Source of the DNA: JBMYRH01 sp049602155
GTDB taxonomy: Bacteria; Myxococcota_A; UBA9042; PHBI01; JBMYRH01
Length of the DNA: 64,000 bases
Assembly (NCBI GenBank): GCA_049602155.1
Contig: JBMYRH010000001.1
Location: forward strand, 310,001 to 374,000
Direction of reading: 5' to 3'
Position 1 is the stretch's first letter. Every line of letters starts with the position of its first letter. Made by a program: the position numbers and the translations under genes. Below the pieces are notes generated by a model. It ran no database searches. It worked only from the letters and a program-made list of their open reading frames with translations, and was not told the DNA's origin. This document shows positions 45,538-53,912 of the stretch, piece by piece.

Positions 45538-47384
45538 CAGCGCCGCCCTCCGCTGTAGATGCTCTCAATCAGCTCGGAATGCAGCTCACCGACGACCTTG
45601 CGCCTCACCTTCTGGGTCGCTGTCAGCTCTCCGTCATCCTGATTCAGCTCCTTCGACAGCAGCCGGAAGGCACGGACGTGCTCCACCTGCGCCAAGCGAT
45701 CATTGGCCACAGAGATTTCGCGCCCGACAAGCTCAATGACCTCGAGCTTCGCGGCGAGGTCCGAGAAGGAGGTATAGACCACCCCTTGGCGTTGAGCCCA
45801 GTCACCGACCGCGTCCCTGTCGATTTGAACCAGCGCCGAGACGAACTTTCGGCGGTCCCCAATCGCGATGGCCTCCTTCACGTAGGGGCTCAGCTTCAGG
45901 GCGTTCTCGATCTTCTCCGGTGACAGGTTCTTGCCTCCCGCCGTGATGATGATCTCTTTTTTACGGCCAGTGATGCGCGTGAAGCCGTGCGCGTCCATCG
46001 AGCCTAGGTCTCCAGTGTGGAGCCAGCCATCTGCGTCGATCGTCTCCGCGGTCGCCTTGGCATTGTGAAGATAGCCCACAAAGACACTCGGACCGCGCAC
46101 GAGGATCTCGCCATCCTCAGCCAAGCTCACCTCGACCCCCGGTAAGCCCTGGCCCACAGAGCCCAGCTGGGGGGCACCCAGGGGGTTACAGTGCGAGACC
46201 CCCGCACACTCGGTCTGGCCATACCCTTCAACGATGGGGACACCGATCCCATGAAACCAGGTCAGCAACTCCGCCGAGACAGGGGCTGCGCCGGTGACAG
46301 GAAAGCGACATCGGCGCATCCCCAACCGCTCCTGCAGCGGGCGAAACACAAGCGCATCTCCCAGACGCCACATGAGCCTATCGAGGAGAGAGAGCCGCCC
46401 CGTCCGGCGCCGCTCTGCGATGCCCTCCCCCATCGCCGTGAAGCGATTGAAGAGCGTGCGCTTAAACCACGATGAGTCAGCCATCTTCAGCGTCACTGAC
46501 GCATGCATCTTCTCCCAGATGCGTGGGACCCCCAGGAAGATGGTCGGGGAGACCTCCCGGAGGTCATCTCGGACGGTCTCGATGGCCTCGCCGAAGTGCA
46601 CAATACAGCCTGTCGTGAGCGGCACGAAGAGGCTAAAGATCTTCTCCGCGACATGACACAGCGGTAAGTACGAGAGGATGAGATCGGTCTCATCGCTGTC
46701 CGACATCGCCACCATACCGTCGGGGATGACCAGCGCATTGCGCGGTGAAAGCATCGCCCCCTTGGGCTGCCCAGTCGTCCCGGACGTGTACACCACCATT
46801 GACGCCTCGCTCGGATCCAAGGCGTCCACACGAGACTCGAACCAGTCAGCCTCAAGGGTCGCCATGGACGCGCGGCCCTGCGCGATGAAGGCATCCCAGC
46901 TCATGAGCCGAGGGTCGTCGTAATCCAGCGTCCCGCGGGGCTCAAACACGACGACAGCAGTGACACTTGGCGTCTCCGCTGCGATCTCAACAGCCTTATC
47001 CACCTGCTCTTGGTCCTCACAGAAGAGGACCTTGCTCTCGCTGTGAGAGACCACGTACGCGACGTCAGCCGCAGGGTTAGTCTGGTAGATGCCCACACCA
47101 CGTGCGCCGATCCCCTGCGCCCCTAGGTCTGCATAGAGCCACTCGGGGCGATTATCGCTCAAGATGGCGACGTGGTCACCGGGCTCTACACCAAGCGCGT
47201 GCAGTCCATGGCCGACCACCCGGACAGCCTCCCAATACTCACGCCAGGTCGTCGGTCGCCAAATCCCATGGGACTTCTCCCTCAACGCGACGCTCTCCGG
47301 GCGGGCCAAGGCATGGGCCCGGAGGCGCCCGGGCAAGGTCTGCCAAAGTGGGCTCTGCTTCACAGCCTCGGTGATGACGCTCAT
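45537..47384 (-). CDS. Long-chain acyl-CoA synthetase (AMP-forming)
   Basis: A 615-residue ANL-family ligase that would activate a carboxylic acid to its CoA thioester through an acyl-AMP. The P-loop VYTSGTTGQPKGAML, the GYGQTECAG motif, and the hinge GWLHTGDLGSMDAHGFTRITGRKKEIII are clear, with LSPEKIENAL in the C-domain. It sits inside the liv operon between livG and livH and overlaps both, so the transported compound is probably the substrate. Fatty or aromatic acids are likely candidates. The exact acid is unknown. Confidence 0.9.
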   Translation of the reverse strand: MSVITEAVKQSPLWQTLPGRLRAHALARPESVALREKSHGIWRPTTWREYWEAVRVVGHGLHALGVEPGDHVAILSDNRPEWLYADLGAQGIGARGVGIYQTNPAADVAYVVSHSESKVLFCEDQEQVDKAVEIAAETPSVTAVVVFEPRGTLDYDDPRLMSWDAFIAQGRASMATLEADWFESRVDALDPSEASMVVYTSGTTGQPKGAMLSPRNALVIPDGMVAMSDSDETDLILSYLPLCHVAEKIFSLFVPLTTGCIVHFGEAIETVRDDLREVSPTIFLGVPRIWEKMHASVTLKMADSSWFKRTLFNRFTAMGEGIAERRRTGRLSLLDRLMWRLGDALVFRPLQERLGMRRCRFPVTGAAPVSAELLTWFHGIGVPIVEGYGQTECAGVSHCNPLGAPQLGSVGQGLPGVEVSLAEDGEILVRGPSVFVGYLHNAKATAETIDADGWLHTGDLGSMDAHGFTRITGRKKEIIITAGGKNLSPEKIENALKLSPYVKEAIAIGDRRKFVSALVQIDRDAVGDWAQRQGVVYTSFSDLAAKLEVIELVGREISVANDRLAQVEHVRAFRLLSKELNQDDGELTATQKVRRKVVGELHSELIESIYSGGRR

Positions 47385-48157
47385 GCGGCGCCTCCACCCA
47401 CGTACGCTTCGATGACCCGAGGGTGCTGAGCGACCTCTGTGGGGAGCCCCTCGGCGATCTTGGTGCCAAAGTCCAAGACGGCGACTCGATCCGCCAAGTC
47501 TAAGACGAAGCGAAGCTCATGCTCGATCAAGACCTGTGCGATGCCTAGCTCTCGACGAATATCCATCATGTAGCAGGCCAGATCCTCGGTCTCTTCGTGA
47601 TTCAAGCCAGCTGCGGGCTCGTCCAAGAGGAGCAGACTTGGCTTCATGACGAGCGCACGGCCGAGCTCGATCCGCTTGAGCACCCCATAAGGCAAAATCC
47701 CGACAGGTGTTCGTCGGTAGCGCGCCAAGTCGAGGAAGTCGATCACCTCCTCGACGTCACGCCTGTGGCGCACCTCTTCATCACGCGTTTTCTTGGTCCA
47801 GAGCACGTCCTGCCACCAGCGGCTCTGGTAACGGTGGTGGCAACCCAAGAGGAGGTTATCCAGTGTTGAGAGGTGCTCAAAGAGCGCCAGGTTCTGGAAC
47901 ATACGCCCGACACCCATCGTCGTGATGGCGTGCGGCTGCTGCCCCATCAGCGATGTCCCTTTGAAGCGAATGTCCCCCTCTTGAGGGTGATAGACGCCTG
48001 AGATGCAGTTAAACAGCGAGGTCTTGCCAGCCCCGTTGGGGCCAATGATGGCGACAACCTCACCCTCACCAATCTCTAAGGAGACATCCCGGAGCGCCCG
48101 CACGCCTGCGAAGGAGAGAGACACGCCATCGATGGCCAGCAAAGTCCCCGCGCTCAT
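47381..48157 (-). CDS. livG: ABC transporter ATP-binding protein LivG
   Basis: One of the two ATPases. Walker A is GPNGAGKTSLFNCISG, the signature reads LPYGVLKRIELGRAL, and Walker B is LLLLDEPAAGLN, followed by the switch histidine region VLIEHELRFVLDLAD. The signature is altered from the usual LSYG but is in place. The ATG at 48157 is chosen because it forms an ATGA overlap with livF; an in-frame ATG at 48166 would add three residues. It is about 258 residues long. Confidence 0.92.
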   Translation of the reverse strand: MSAGTLLAIDGVSLSFAGVRALRDVSLEIGEGEVVAIIGPNGAGKTSLFNCISGVYHPQEGDIRFKGTSLMGQQPHAITTMGVGRMFQNLALFEHLSTLDNLLLGCHHRYQSRWWQDVLWTKKTRDEEVRHRRDVEEVIDFLDLARYRRTPVGILPYGVLKRIELGRALVMKPSLLLLDEPAAGLNHEETEDLACYMMDIRRELGIAQVLIEHELRFVLDLADRVAVLDFGTKIAEGLPTEVAQHPRVIEAYVGGGAA

Positions 48158-48939
48158 GAGAGCCACCGACGTTTACGACGGTACCGCTTAGCCTCCCGAT
48201 AGCTGGACTCCGCTGAGGACCCGAGCCCCAAGTAGAACTCTTGAACGTCTCGGTCATCGCGGAGCTCATCGGGGGTTCCATCAATGACGATGCGGCCGCT
48301 CTCCATGATGTAAGCGTAGTCGCAAAGGTCGAGCGCTAAGGACGCGTTCTGCTCGACGATTAAGATCCCTACCCCTTCGGCGTGCACCTCTCGGATGAGC
48401 GAGGCCACATCGGCCACGATCTGCGGGGCCAACCCCAGCGATGGCTCATCGAGTAGCAAGAGCTTGGGGCGACTCATCAAGGCGCGAGCGATGGCCAGCA
48501 TCTGCTGCTCACCACCGGAGAGGTAACCCGCGAGGCGACGTCGGCGCTCTCTGAGGATCGGGAAGCGCGCATACCAGCGCTCAAGATCCTCCTTGGCCTG
48601 CGCACGGGGGGCCAAATAGGCCCCTGCCAACAAGTTCTCCTCCACGGTGAGGTCCCCGAAGATTCGGCGGCCCTCCATCACCTGCGCCAACCCCGAGCGG
48701 ATCACCGCATCCGCCCCAAGAGACGATAAATCGGTCTCCTCCCAAGTAACGGTGCCCTTGGTGATGGCCCCCTCATGGATATCCAGCAGCCCGGTCAACG
48801 CCCGCAGCGTCGTCGTCTTTCCGGCCCCATTCGGGCCCAAGAGCGCCACGACTTGACCGGGGCCAACCCGAAGGCTGACCCCTTTCAAGACGAGGACGAC
48901 AGAGTGGTAGACGACCTCGAGGTTCTGAACCTCAAGCAT
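48154..48939 (-). CDS. livF: ABC transporter ATP-binding protein LivF
   Basis: The second ATPase, 261 residues. Walker A is GPNGAGKTTTLRALTG, the signature YLSGGEQQMLAIARAL, and Walker B LLLLDEPSLGLAPQIV, with the LIVEQNASLALDLCDYAYI switch. The C-terminus has a short basic extension (YRRKRRW). It lies 21 bases downstream of livK and overlaps livG. Confidence 0.93.
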   Translation of the reverse strand: MLEVQNLEVVYHSVVLVLKGVSLRVGPGQVVALLGPNGAGKTTTLRALTGLLDIHEGAITKGTVTWEETDLSSLGADAVIRSGLAQVMEGRRIFGDLTVEENLLAGAYLAPRAQAKEDLERWYARFPILRERRRRLAGYLSGGEQQMLAIARALMSRPKLLLLDEPSLGLAPQIVADVASLIREVHAEGVGILIVEQNASLALDLCDYAYIMESGRIVIDGTPDELRDDRDVQEFYLGLGSSAESSYREAKRYRRKRRWLS

Positions 48940-48959
48940 GGGCGATGCCGCCGTGTTCG

Positions 48960-50255
48960 CTAGGACTTAGGAGACGCGTAAGGCGCCTCGACGGTCCAAG
49001 TCTTATTCGTCATATCAGGCTTGAGGACGCGCGTACGCGTGCCTGTCACGTAGGGGACCTTGGTCAGCGACAAAGGCTGCGCCAAGCCGCCTGCATCAAA
49101 CCCATCGATGCCCTGAAGTGACTTCAGGAATCCTGCACGGGTCAGGTCTTTATTCGCGATCGCGCTCTTAAGCGCCTCGACCATGACCAAGCCCTGGATA
49201 TAAGAGGCCAACACGTAGAAGTCGGGGCGTGCGTCGCCGCCATGCGCCTTGAAGCCGTCCAAGAACGTCTTCATGCCCTTCACATCTTCGCCCCAGAAGG
49301 GGGAGCTTTGGACCCAGTAGAAGTTCGCGAAGACCGCGGCAGGGATGACCTTGGGGCTAAAGAAGGCGTCTAACCACGCCGGCGTGTTGCCGATCCACTT
49401 GGGGCCAAAGCCGAGCTTCGCGGCGGTCCCAAGGAGTGGGCCTGTGGCGCTGGGCAGTACGCAGAGCAAAACGTGAGTCGCCCCAGCATCTTTGAGCGCG
49501 GTCACGATGGCAGAGAAGTCTTTTTGCCCACGCGCGACCGCTTGCTCCGTGACGATCGTGACGCCTTGACGCTTCGCCGCAGCCTTCCAACCGGAGAGAC
49601 CGTCCTTGCCGTAATCGTCTTGCTGGAAGACCACCGCAGCCTTCACGTTCGCTGCGCCGCCAGAAGACGCCACAGCCCAGTCCATCGCGCGCTCGGCCTC
49701 GACTGCGTAGGAGGGCCCAAGCGGAGGCGTCAGAGCGAACTCCGCCATCTGGCTCGAGAGTGACGCGGGAAACGCGACCGTGTTGTCGCGCTTAAGGTGT
49801 GAGCGAAGAGGCAAGGTCGTGGGCGTCCCGAAGCTGTTCGCGATGAACAGGACGTCGTCCTTCAACTCGCTGTAGTACTGAACCGACTTCTGAGGGTTGT
49901 AGCCATGGTCGCGCTCGACCATCTCGAGCTTCCATCCGTCAGGCAGCAGCCCGCCGGCGTTAACCTGAGCGGCCATGATGCGCTTGCCGAGCGCGAAGGG
50001 CTTGCCCAGAGGGGCGGCGGGGCCACTCTCGGCGTTCAGCGCGCCGACCTTGATCACCTTGTTCGTGAGGTCGACCCCCTTGTCCGTCTTGATCTCTGGG
50101 GCTTTGGCCGGAGTGTCAGCCTTCGCGCCAGCCTTGGGGGCGTCTTTGCCCTCGGTCTTCGGCGCGGGCTCTGCCGGAGCGTCTGCGGGCGCCTTACCGC
50201 ACCCGGTGGCGAAGAATAGAGAGAGCGCGAGCGCAGCGGTGAGCGTCGTCTTCAT
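48960..50255 (-). CDS. livK: ABC transporter substrate-binding lipoprotein (LivK-type)
   Basis: The 431-residue solute-binding protein starts with a signal peptide and lipobox ATGC, then a Pro/Ala/Lys linker (residues 20-60). The periplasmic-binding fold follows, with NKVIKVGALNAESGPAAPLG and VVFQQDDYGKDGLSGWKAA. It is the first gene of the minus-strand transporter operon. The ligand cannot be read; leucine-type proteins bind amino acids, but HAAT proteins beside acyl-CoA ligases often bind aromatic or fatty acids. Confidence 0.9.
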   Translation of the reverse strand: MKTTLTAALALSLFFATGCGKAPADAPAEPAPKTEGKDAPKAGAKADTPAKAPEIKTDKGVDLTNKVIKVGALNAESGPAAPLGKPFALGKRIMAAQVNAGGLLPDGWKLEMVERDHGYNPQKSVQYYSELKDDVLFIANSFGTPTTLPLRSHLKRDNTVAFPASLSSQMAEFALTPPLGPSYAVEAERAMDWAVASSGGAANVKAAVVFQQDDYGKDGLSGWKAAAKRQGVTIVTEQAVARGQKDFSAIVTALKDAGATHVLLCVLPSATGPLLGTAAKLGFGPKWIGNTPAWLDAFFSPKVIPAAVFANFYWVQSSPFWGEDVKGMKTFLDGFKAHGGDARPDFYVLASYIQGLVMVEALKSAIANKDLTRAGFLKSLQGIDGFDAGGLAQPLSLTKVPYVTGTRTRVLKPDMTNKTWTVEAPYASPKS

Positions 50256-50385
50256 GAGGGGTTCCCCTGGGATCGTAACGGTGGAGCAATATGCGCGGCA
50301 GCCAATCCGGTCGGGCGCGTTTGCTGTTCAGAAGGCGCGCATCATTAGTATAAGACGCGCGCGACCACAAGATGTTGAGGGACCG
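50256..50385. promoter_or_regulatory. Divergent promoter gap between livK and the NUDIX gene
   Basis: The 130-base gap must drive livK leftward and the NUDIX hydrolase rightward. It holds an imperfect CGCGC/GCGCG repeat pair around 50336-50362 with an AT-rich centre (ATCATTAGTATAAGA), a plausible operator or -10 region. No protein-coding frame is convincing here. Confidence 0.4.
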
Positions 50386-50964
50386 ATGGGGCACGATCCG
50401 CCAGACTGGGAGACGCTTGAAGAGGGTGAGGTGCGATGGTCACGCGTGTTCGGTGTCCAAGATGTGGTGAGGCGCTCCCCCAAGACAGGTCGAACCGGGA
50501 CCTACCACGTCATCCACAGCGCCCCCTGGTGCAACGTCATCGCGCTCACCGCGGCAGATGAAATCGTCCTCATCCGACAGTTTCGTCACGGGCTCGCTGA
50601 GGTCAGCCTTGAGATCCCTGGGGGCCTCGTCGACCCCGGGGAGTCCCCCGACATCGCGGCCGTACGTGAACTGGTGGAGGAGACTGGGTTCACAGGAGAC
50701 CCCGCAGTCCCACTGGGCATCATCCACCCCAACCCGGCCATCATGAGCAACACCTGCTATGCCTACCTGGTGACGAATGCGGAATGTACACAGCCCCCTC
50801 GGCCAGAGGAGGAAGAAGACATCCACGTGACGCTTGTACCGCTGTCCGACGTCCCTCGGTTAATCGCTGAGGGCGCCATCACACACGCCATCGTAATCGC
50901 GGCCCTATGGCACCTCCTCGCCGCCGTCGGCAAACCATTGCCAGCCCCAGTGTCGATCGACTAG
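50386..50964 (+). CDS. NUDIX hydrolase (ADP-ribose pyrophosphatase-like)
   Basis: A 192-residue NUDIX protein with a complete box: G at GLVDPGES, then REL, VEETGF (Gx5Ex7REUxEExGU fits exactly). The preceding VLIRQFRHGLAEVSLEIPGG is typical of ADP-sugar pyrophosphatases such as NudF. It would hydrolyse an X-linked nucleoside diphosphate, probably ADP-ribose. The ATG at 50386 has GAGGG just upstream. A much longer frame from 49975 runs antisense through livK and is not the gene. Confidence 0.88.
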   Translation: MGHDPPDWETLEEGEVRWSRVFGVQDVVRRSPKTGRTGTYHVIHSAPWCNVIALTAADEIVLIRQFRHGLAEVSLEIPGGLVDPGESPDIAAVRELVEETGFTGDPAVPLGIIHPNPAIMSNTCYAYLVTNAECTQPPRPEEEEDIHVTLVPLSDVPRLIAEGAITHAIVIAALWHLLAAVGKPLPAPVSID

Positions 50965-50974
50965 CCTGCCGCAC

Positions 50975-51499
50975 ATGAAGAACTCACTGCGCTGCACCCT
51001 CCTCGCTACCTCTCTCCTCTTCGCTTGCGCGGCCGCGGCTTGTGGTGATGGAGACACCGGTGCCGCAGATGGCGCCGGCATGAGCTACCCCGCGACCGCG
51101 ACGCTCATGGGCGATAAGGACGGCGTCGACATGCTGACAGGCACTGTCTACACCGGCGAGGGAGAGACCCCAGCAGGCACCTGGTTGAACTCAGACGTCT
51201 ACACCACGGCATCCTTCGACGACGCCTTGAAGCTCTGGACCGGCGGGCCTCGCAACACACAAGGTCGACCCGCCAACTGGTTTGTCACCGGGGGCGGCGC
51301 GACCGAGACCTTCGCGAGCCTCAACGCTGTACCGAACTCTCCCAGACCCTCGAGCGCGGACATCGGGATGACCAGCGGACGCGTGGAGGCGGGGCACGGG
51401 TTCATCATCCTGGCCTCCGATGAGGTCACCTACTTCAAGGGCTTCGTGTCGTCGGCTGACGCCAACACACTCACCATCGAGTACGAGCCCCTGCCTTAA
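50975..51499 (+). CDS. Putative lipoprotein of unknown function
   Basis: A 174-residue protein with a hydrophobic signal peptide ending AAAC, a likely lipobox. The rest is Gly/Thr/Asp-rich and beta-like, with no motif I know. It starts ten bases after the NUDIX stop and may be cotranscribed. A sigma-54 promoter for the flagellar operon begins about 100 bases after its stop. Confidence 0.6.
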   Translation: MKNSLRCTLLATSLLFACAAAACGDGDTGAADGAGMSYPATATLMGDKDGVDMLTGTVYTGEGETPAGTWLNSDVYTTASFDDALKLWTGGPRNTQGRPANWFVTGGGATETFASLNAVPNSPRPSSADIGMTSGRVEAGHGFIILASDEVTYFKGFVSSADANTLTIEYEPLP

Positions 51500-51510
51500 G
51501 GCTGGCTCGA

Positions 51511-51562
51511 GGTGTCAGAGCTTTGACACCCATGCCCAGTCAGGCGCCAAAAAGCTGACACC
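51511..51562. promoter_or_regulatory. TGACACC half-sites upstream of the fliO sigma-54 promoter
   Basis: A perfect 7-bp inverted repeat, GGTGTCA at 51511-51517 and TGACACC at 51524-51530, is followed by a third TGACACC at 51556-51562. The two direct copies are 32 bp apart, about three helical turns. They lie about 40 to 90 bp upstream of the -24 element, where activators of sigma-54 bind. No T-run follows the palindrome, so it is unlikely to be a terminator for the preceding gene. Confidence 0.6.
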
Positions 51563-51602
51563 CCGCCCATGCAAACCCTTTAAAAACGGGGGTTTCAATT
51601 TG

Positions 51603-51618
51603 TGGCACGCCGGTTGCA
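51603..51618 (+). promoter_or_regulatory. Sigma-54 promoter of the fliO operon
   Basis: TGGCACGCCGGTTGCA fits the -24/-12 consensus TGGCACG-N4-TTGCA exactly, with GG and GC ten bases apart. It lies 39 bases before the fliO start codon. It should drive fliOPQ-flhAFG-fliA and the endopeptidase gene. Confidence 0.92.
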
Positions 51619-51657
51619 ACGACACACCTCGGACCCATCCTTACGAGGTGTTTGGAC

Positions 51658-52770
51658 ATGAACCTGCAACGACGTACCCACCCAGGCGCTGGCCTCACAA
51701 CGGCCGTAGTCCTCTTATGTGGGATCGTAAGCGGCGCCGCCATGGCAGCCGGCAATCGACAGGCCCCCGCGGCACAAGGTACCCCCCACGTGGGCACAGT
51801 ACCCACACCGTCCACCCCCCACATCCCCGGCATCCCCGGCGTTTCGGCGCCGATGACCACGGGACAGGGTGCAGTGACGCGCGTCGCGACGCCTCCAAGC
51901 GTCCAAATGCTGCAGCGCCAGGCCACCGTGCCTGCGAAGCCCGCTGCGCAGCCGGCGCCCTCGGACGACGCACTGGTCCTGCGTCCCGAGACCTCTTACG
52001 AGCGCAAGACGGCAGAGCCTCGCCAGGCTGCCGCCGTGCCTGCTGCCGCTGAGGCGGCGGCGGGCGACGCAGAGCCCTCTTTGGCCACAGGGAAGCCCTT
52101 CGCTGGGCTCAACCTCAGCGGCTTGGGGCTCTTCATGATGGCGCTCCTCGGCGGCGCAGGCTTCCTCGCGTACCGAAAGAAGCAAGATGACATTCAGCAA
52201 GCGGGCGATCTCACCCTGGAGGTCGCCTCGACCATTCGCATCGGCGCCAAGTGGCAGGTCTCCCTCGTACGAGTCCCCGGCCGCATCCTCGTGGTGGGGG
52301 CGACGGAGCGAGGCCTGGAGCTCTTGACCGAGCTCTACCCCGAGGGGGACGACGAGGTGATGGACGACCTCCTCGCGACGGCGAGCGCCGCCCCTGCTCC
52401 TCAAGTCCAACCTTCGCAACCGGTCCTCTCCAAGCCCTCCCGCTTACCTGAGGGCCAGTCGGTCGACGCGTTTGATCCCTTAGCGGACATCTCCCCCCGC
52501 TATGGGAACGAGACGCGCTCGGCCGGCACCTACGCTCGCCAGCCACGTCGCCCCGCGACGACGCCAGCACCGACGACAGCGACACCCGAGCCCACACCAA
52601 CTACCGCGCAGGGCCACGATGACGCCTTCCTCGACGCCGTCCTGGATCGCCTCTCAAAGGCTCGCCCGGCTGTAGTCCGCCACACGACCAAGCCCGCGCC
52701 TCGCGTCGATGAGCGCACCGCGCTGCGGGCTCAGGTCAAGCAGTACCGCCGCGGCCCGACGCGCCTCTAA
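51658..52770 (+). CDS. fliO: Flagellar biosynthesis protein FliO
   Basis: FliO helps assemble the FliP export-gate ring. Here a signal peptide is followed by a Pro/Ala/Thr-rich periplasmic stretch of about 130 residues. One membrane helix (GLFMMALLGGAGFLAYR, about residues 157-175) leads to the FliO cytoplasmic domain (LEVASTIRIGAKWQVSLVRV, GRILVVGATERGLELLTEL). A long Pro/Thr-rich basic tail completes 370 residues. FliO is poorly conserved; the name rests on this domain and on fliP next door. The ATG at 51658 follows GAGGTG at 51645-51650; the TTG at 51652 is unlikely. Confidence 0.85.
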   Translation: MNLQRRTHPGAGLTTAVVLLCGIVSGAAMAAGNRQAPAAQGTPHVGTVPTPSTPHIPGIPGVSAPMTTGQGAVTRVATPPSVQMLQRQATVPAKPAAQPAPSDDALVLRPETSYERKTAEPRQAAAVPAAAEAAAGDAEPSLATGKPFAGLNLSGLGLFMMALLGGAGFLAYRKKQDDIQQAGDLTLEVASTIRIGAKWQVSLVRVPGRILVVGATERGLELLTELYPEGDDEVMDDLLATASAAPAPQVQPSQPVLSKPSRLPEGQSVDAFDPLADISPRYGNETRSAGTYARQPRRPATTPAPTTATPEPTPTTAQGHDDAFLDAVLDRLSKARPAVVRHTTKPAPRVDERTALRAQVKQYRRGPTRL

Positions 52771-52808
52771 TCCACCTCGACGTTTTCACCTTGGAGAAGG
52801 CACACCTG

Positions 52809-53627
52809 ATGATCTCTCGACTCCCAAACTGGATGACGCGACTCCCCCTGGTCATGGTGACCCTGGGAGCTGCGCTAGCACTCATCGGCCTGAGCGCTGA
52901 TGAGGCGATGGCCCAGGCTGCGGCGGCGCTGGACGCTGCCGAGTCGACGAGCCCATCTGGCATCCGGATCGAGCTCACGAACGCCTCTGAAGGTGGAAGC
53001 TACGTCGCTGGCCTGAAGCTTATGCTGCTGATGGTCGCGATGACATTCGCGCCGGCCATCGTCCTGTCCATGACCTCCTTCACCCGGATCATCGTGGTCC
53101 TCGCCCTGCTCCGTCAGGCCGTCGGCGTCGTTCAGTTGCCGCCTTCACGCGTGCTCGTCGGCTTGGCTATGTTCCTGACGCTCTTCACGATGGCCCCGGT
53201 CATGAAGCAGATCGACACGGTCGCGGTGCAGCCCTACCAGGCAGGGAAGATCAACGAGAAGGAGGCGCTAGAGGCGGCCCTGGTGCCCGCCCGCAAGTTC
53301 ATGCTGCGCCACACACGAGAGAGCGATCTCTCGATGTTCCTGACCATGATGAAGGCTGAGCGTCCTCGGACCGCGGCGGACGTCCCCACGGTCGCCGTCG
53401 TTCCCGCCTTCATGTTGAGTGAGCTTAAGACCGCCTTCCAGGCCGGCGCGCTCCTCTTCATCCCTTTCCTCGTGATCGACATCGTCGTGGCGTCCGTCCT
53501 GATGTCTATGGGCATGATGATGCTCCCGCCAGCGACGATCTCGCTGCCGCTGAAGCTCATCGTCTTCGTGCTCGTCGACGGCTGGGCGCTGGTCATTACA
53601 TCTCTCGCAGCCAGCTTCGTGGGGTAA
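52809..53627 (+). CDS. fliP: Flagellar export gate protein FliP
   Basis: FliP is the main subunit of the type III export gate. It has a cleavable N-terminal signal (ends AMA-QA), the hallmark LSMTSFTRIIVVLALLRQAVGV, KINEKEALEAA, VVPAFMLSELKTAFQAGALLFIPFLVID and MMMLPPATISLPLKLIVFVLVDGW. The ATG at 52809 has GGAGAAGG at 52793-52800; a TTG at 52791 overlaps that site and is rejected. It is 272 residues long. Confidence 0.96.
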   Translation: MISRLPNWMTRLPLVMVTLGAALALIGLSADEAMAQAAAALDAAESTSPSGIRIELTNASEGGSYVAGLKLMLLMVAMTFAPAIVLSMTSFTRIIVVLALLRQAVGVVQLPPSRVLVGLAMFLTLFTMAPVMKQIDTVAVQPYQAGKINEKEALEAALVPARKFMLRHTRESDLSMFLTMMKAERPRTAADVPTVAVVPAFMLSELKTAFQAGALLFIPFLVIDIVVASVLMSMGMMMLPPATISLPLKLIVFVLVDGWALVITSLAASFVG

Positions 53628-53630
53628 CCG

Positions 53631-53909
53631 ATGGATCCGCAACAAATCGGAGATCTGCTCCAGCTCGCCATCACGACGACCTTCTACATCACAGCCCCAA
53701 TGTTGCTCGTGGGCCTCGCAGTAGGTGTACTGATCTCGATTGTTCAGGCCGCGACACAGGTCCAGGAGGTCACCCTCGTCTTCATCCCGAAGATGTTAGC
53801 GGTGGGCGCCGTCATGTGGATGCTCGGCCCCTGGATGTTCGAGGAGATCAACGTACTGATGGCCGAAGTCAGCATGCACGTGACGCACGTTGTCTCGGGG
53901 GGGCGCTAA
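53631..53909 (+). CDS. fliQ: Flagellar export gate protein FliQ
   Basis: A 92-residue, two-helix protein of the export gate. ISIVQAATQVQEVTLVFIPK is the family signature. It starts three bases after fliP. fliR and flhB normally follow but here flhA begins three bases later. Confidence 0.95.
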   Translation: MDPQQIGDLLQLAITTTFYITAPMLLVGLAVGVLISIVQAATQVQEVTLVFIPKMLAVGAVMWMLGPWMFEEINVLMAEVSMHVTHVVSGGR

Positions 53910-53912
53910 ACC

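Noticed and set aside
49975..50385. Long N-terminal extension of the NUDIX frame
   Set aside because: It runs antisense through livK and the family start with a good ribosome site is at 50386.
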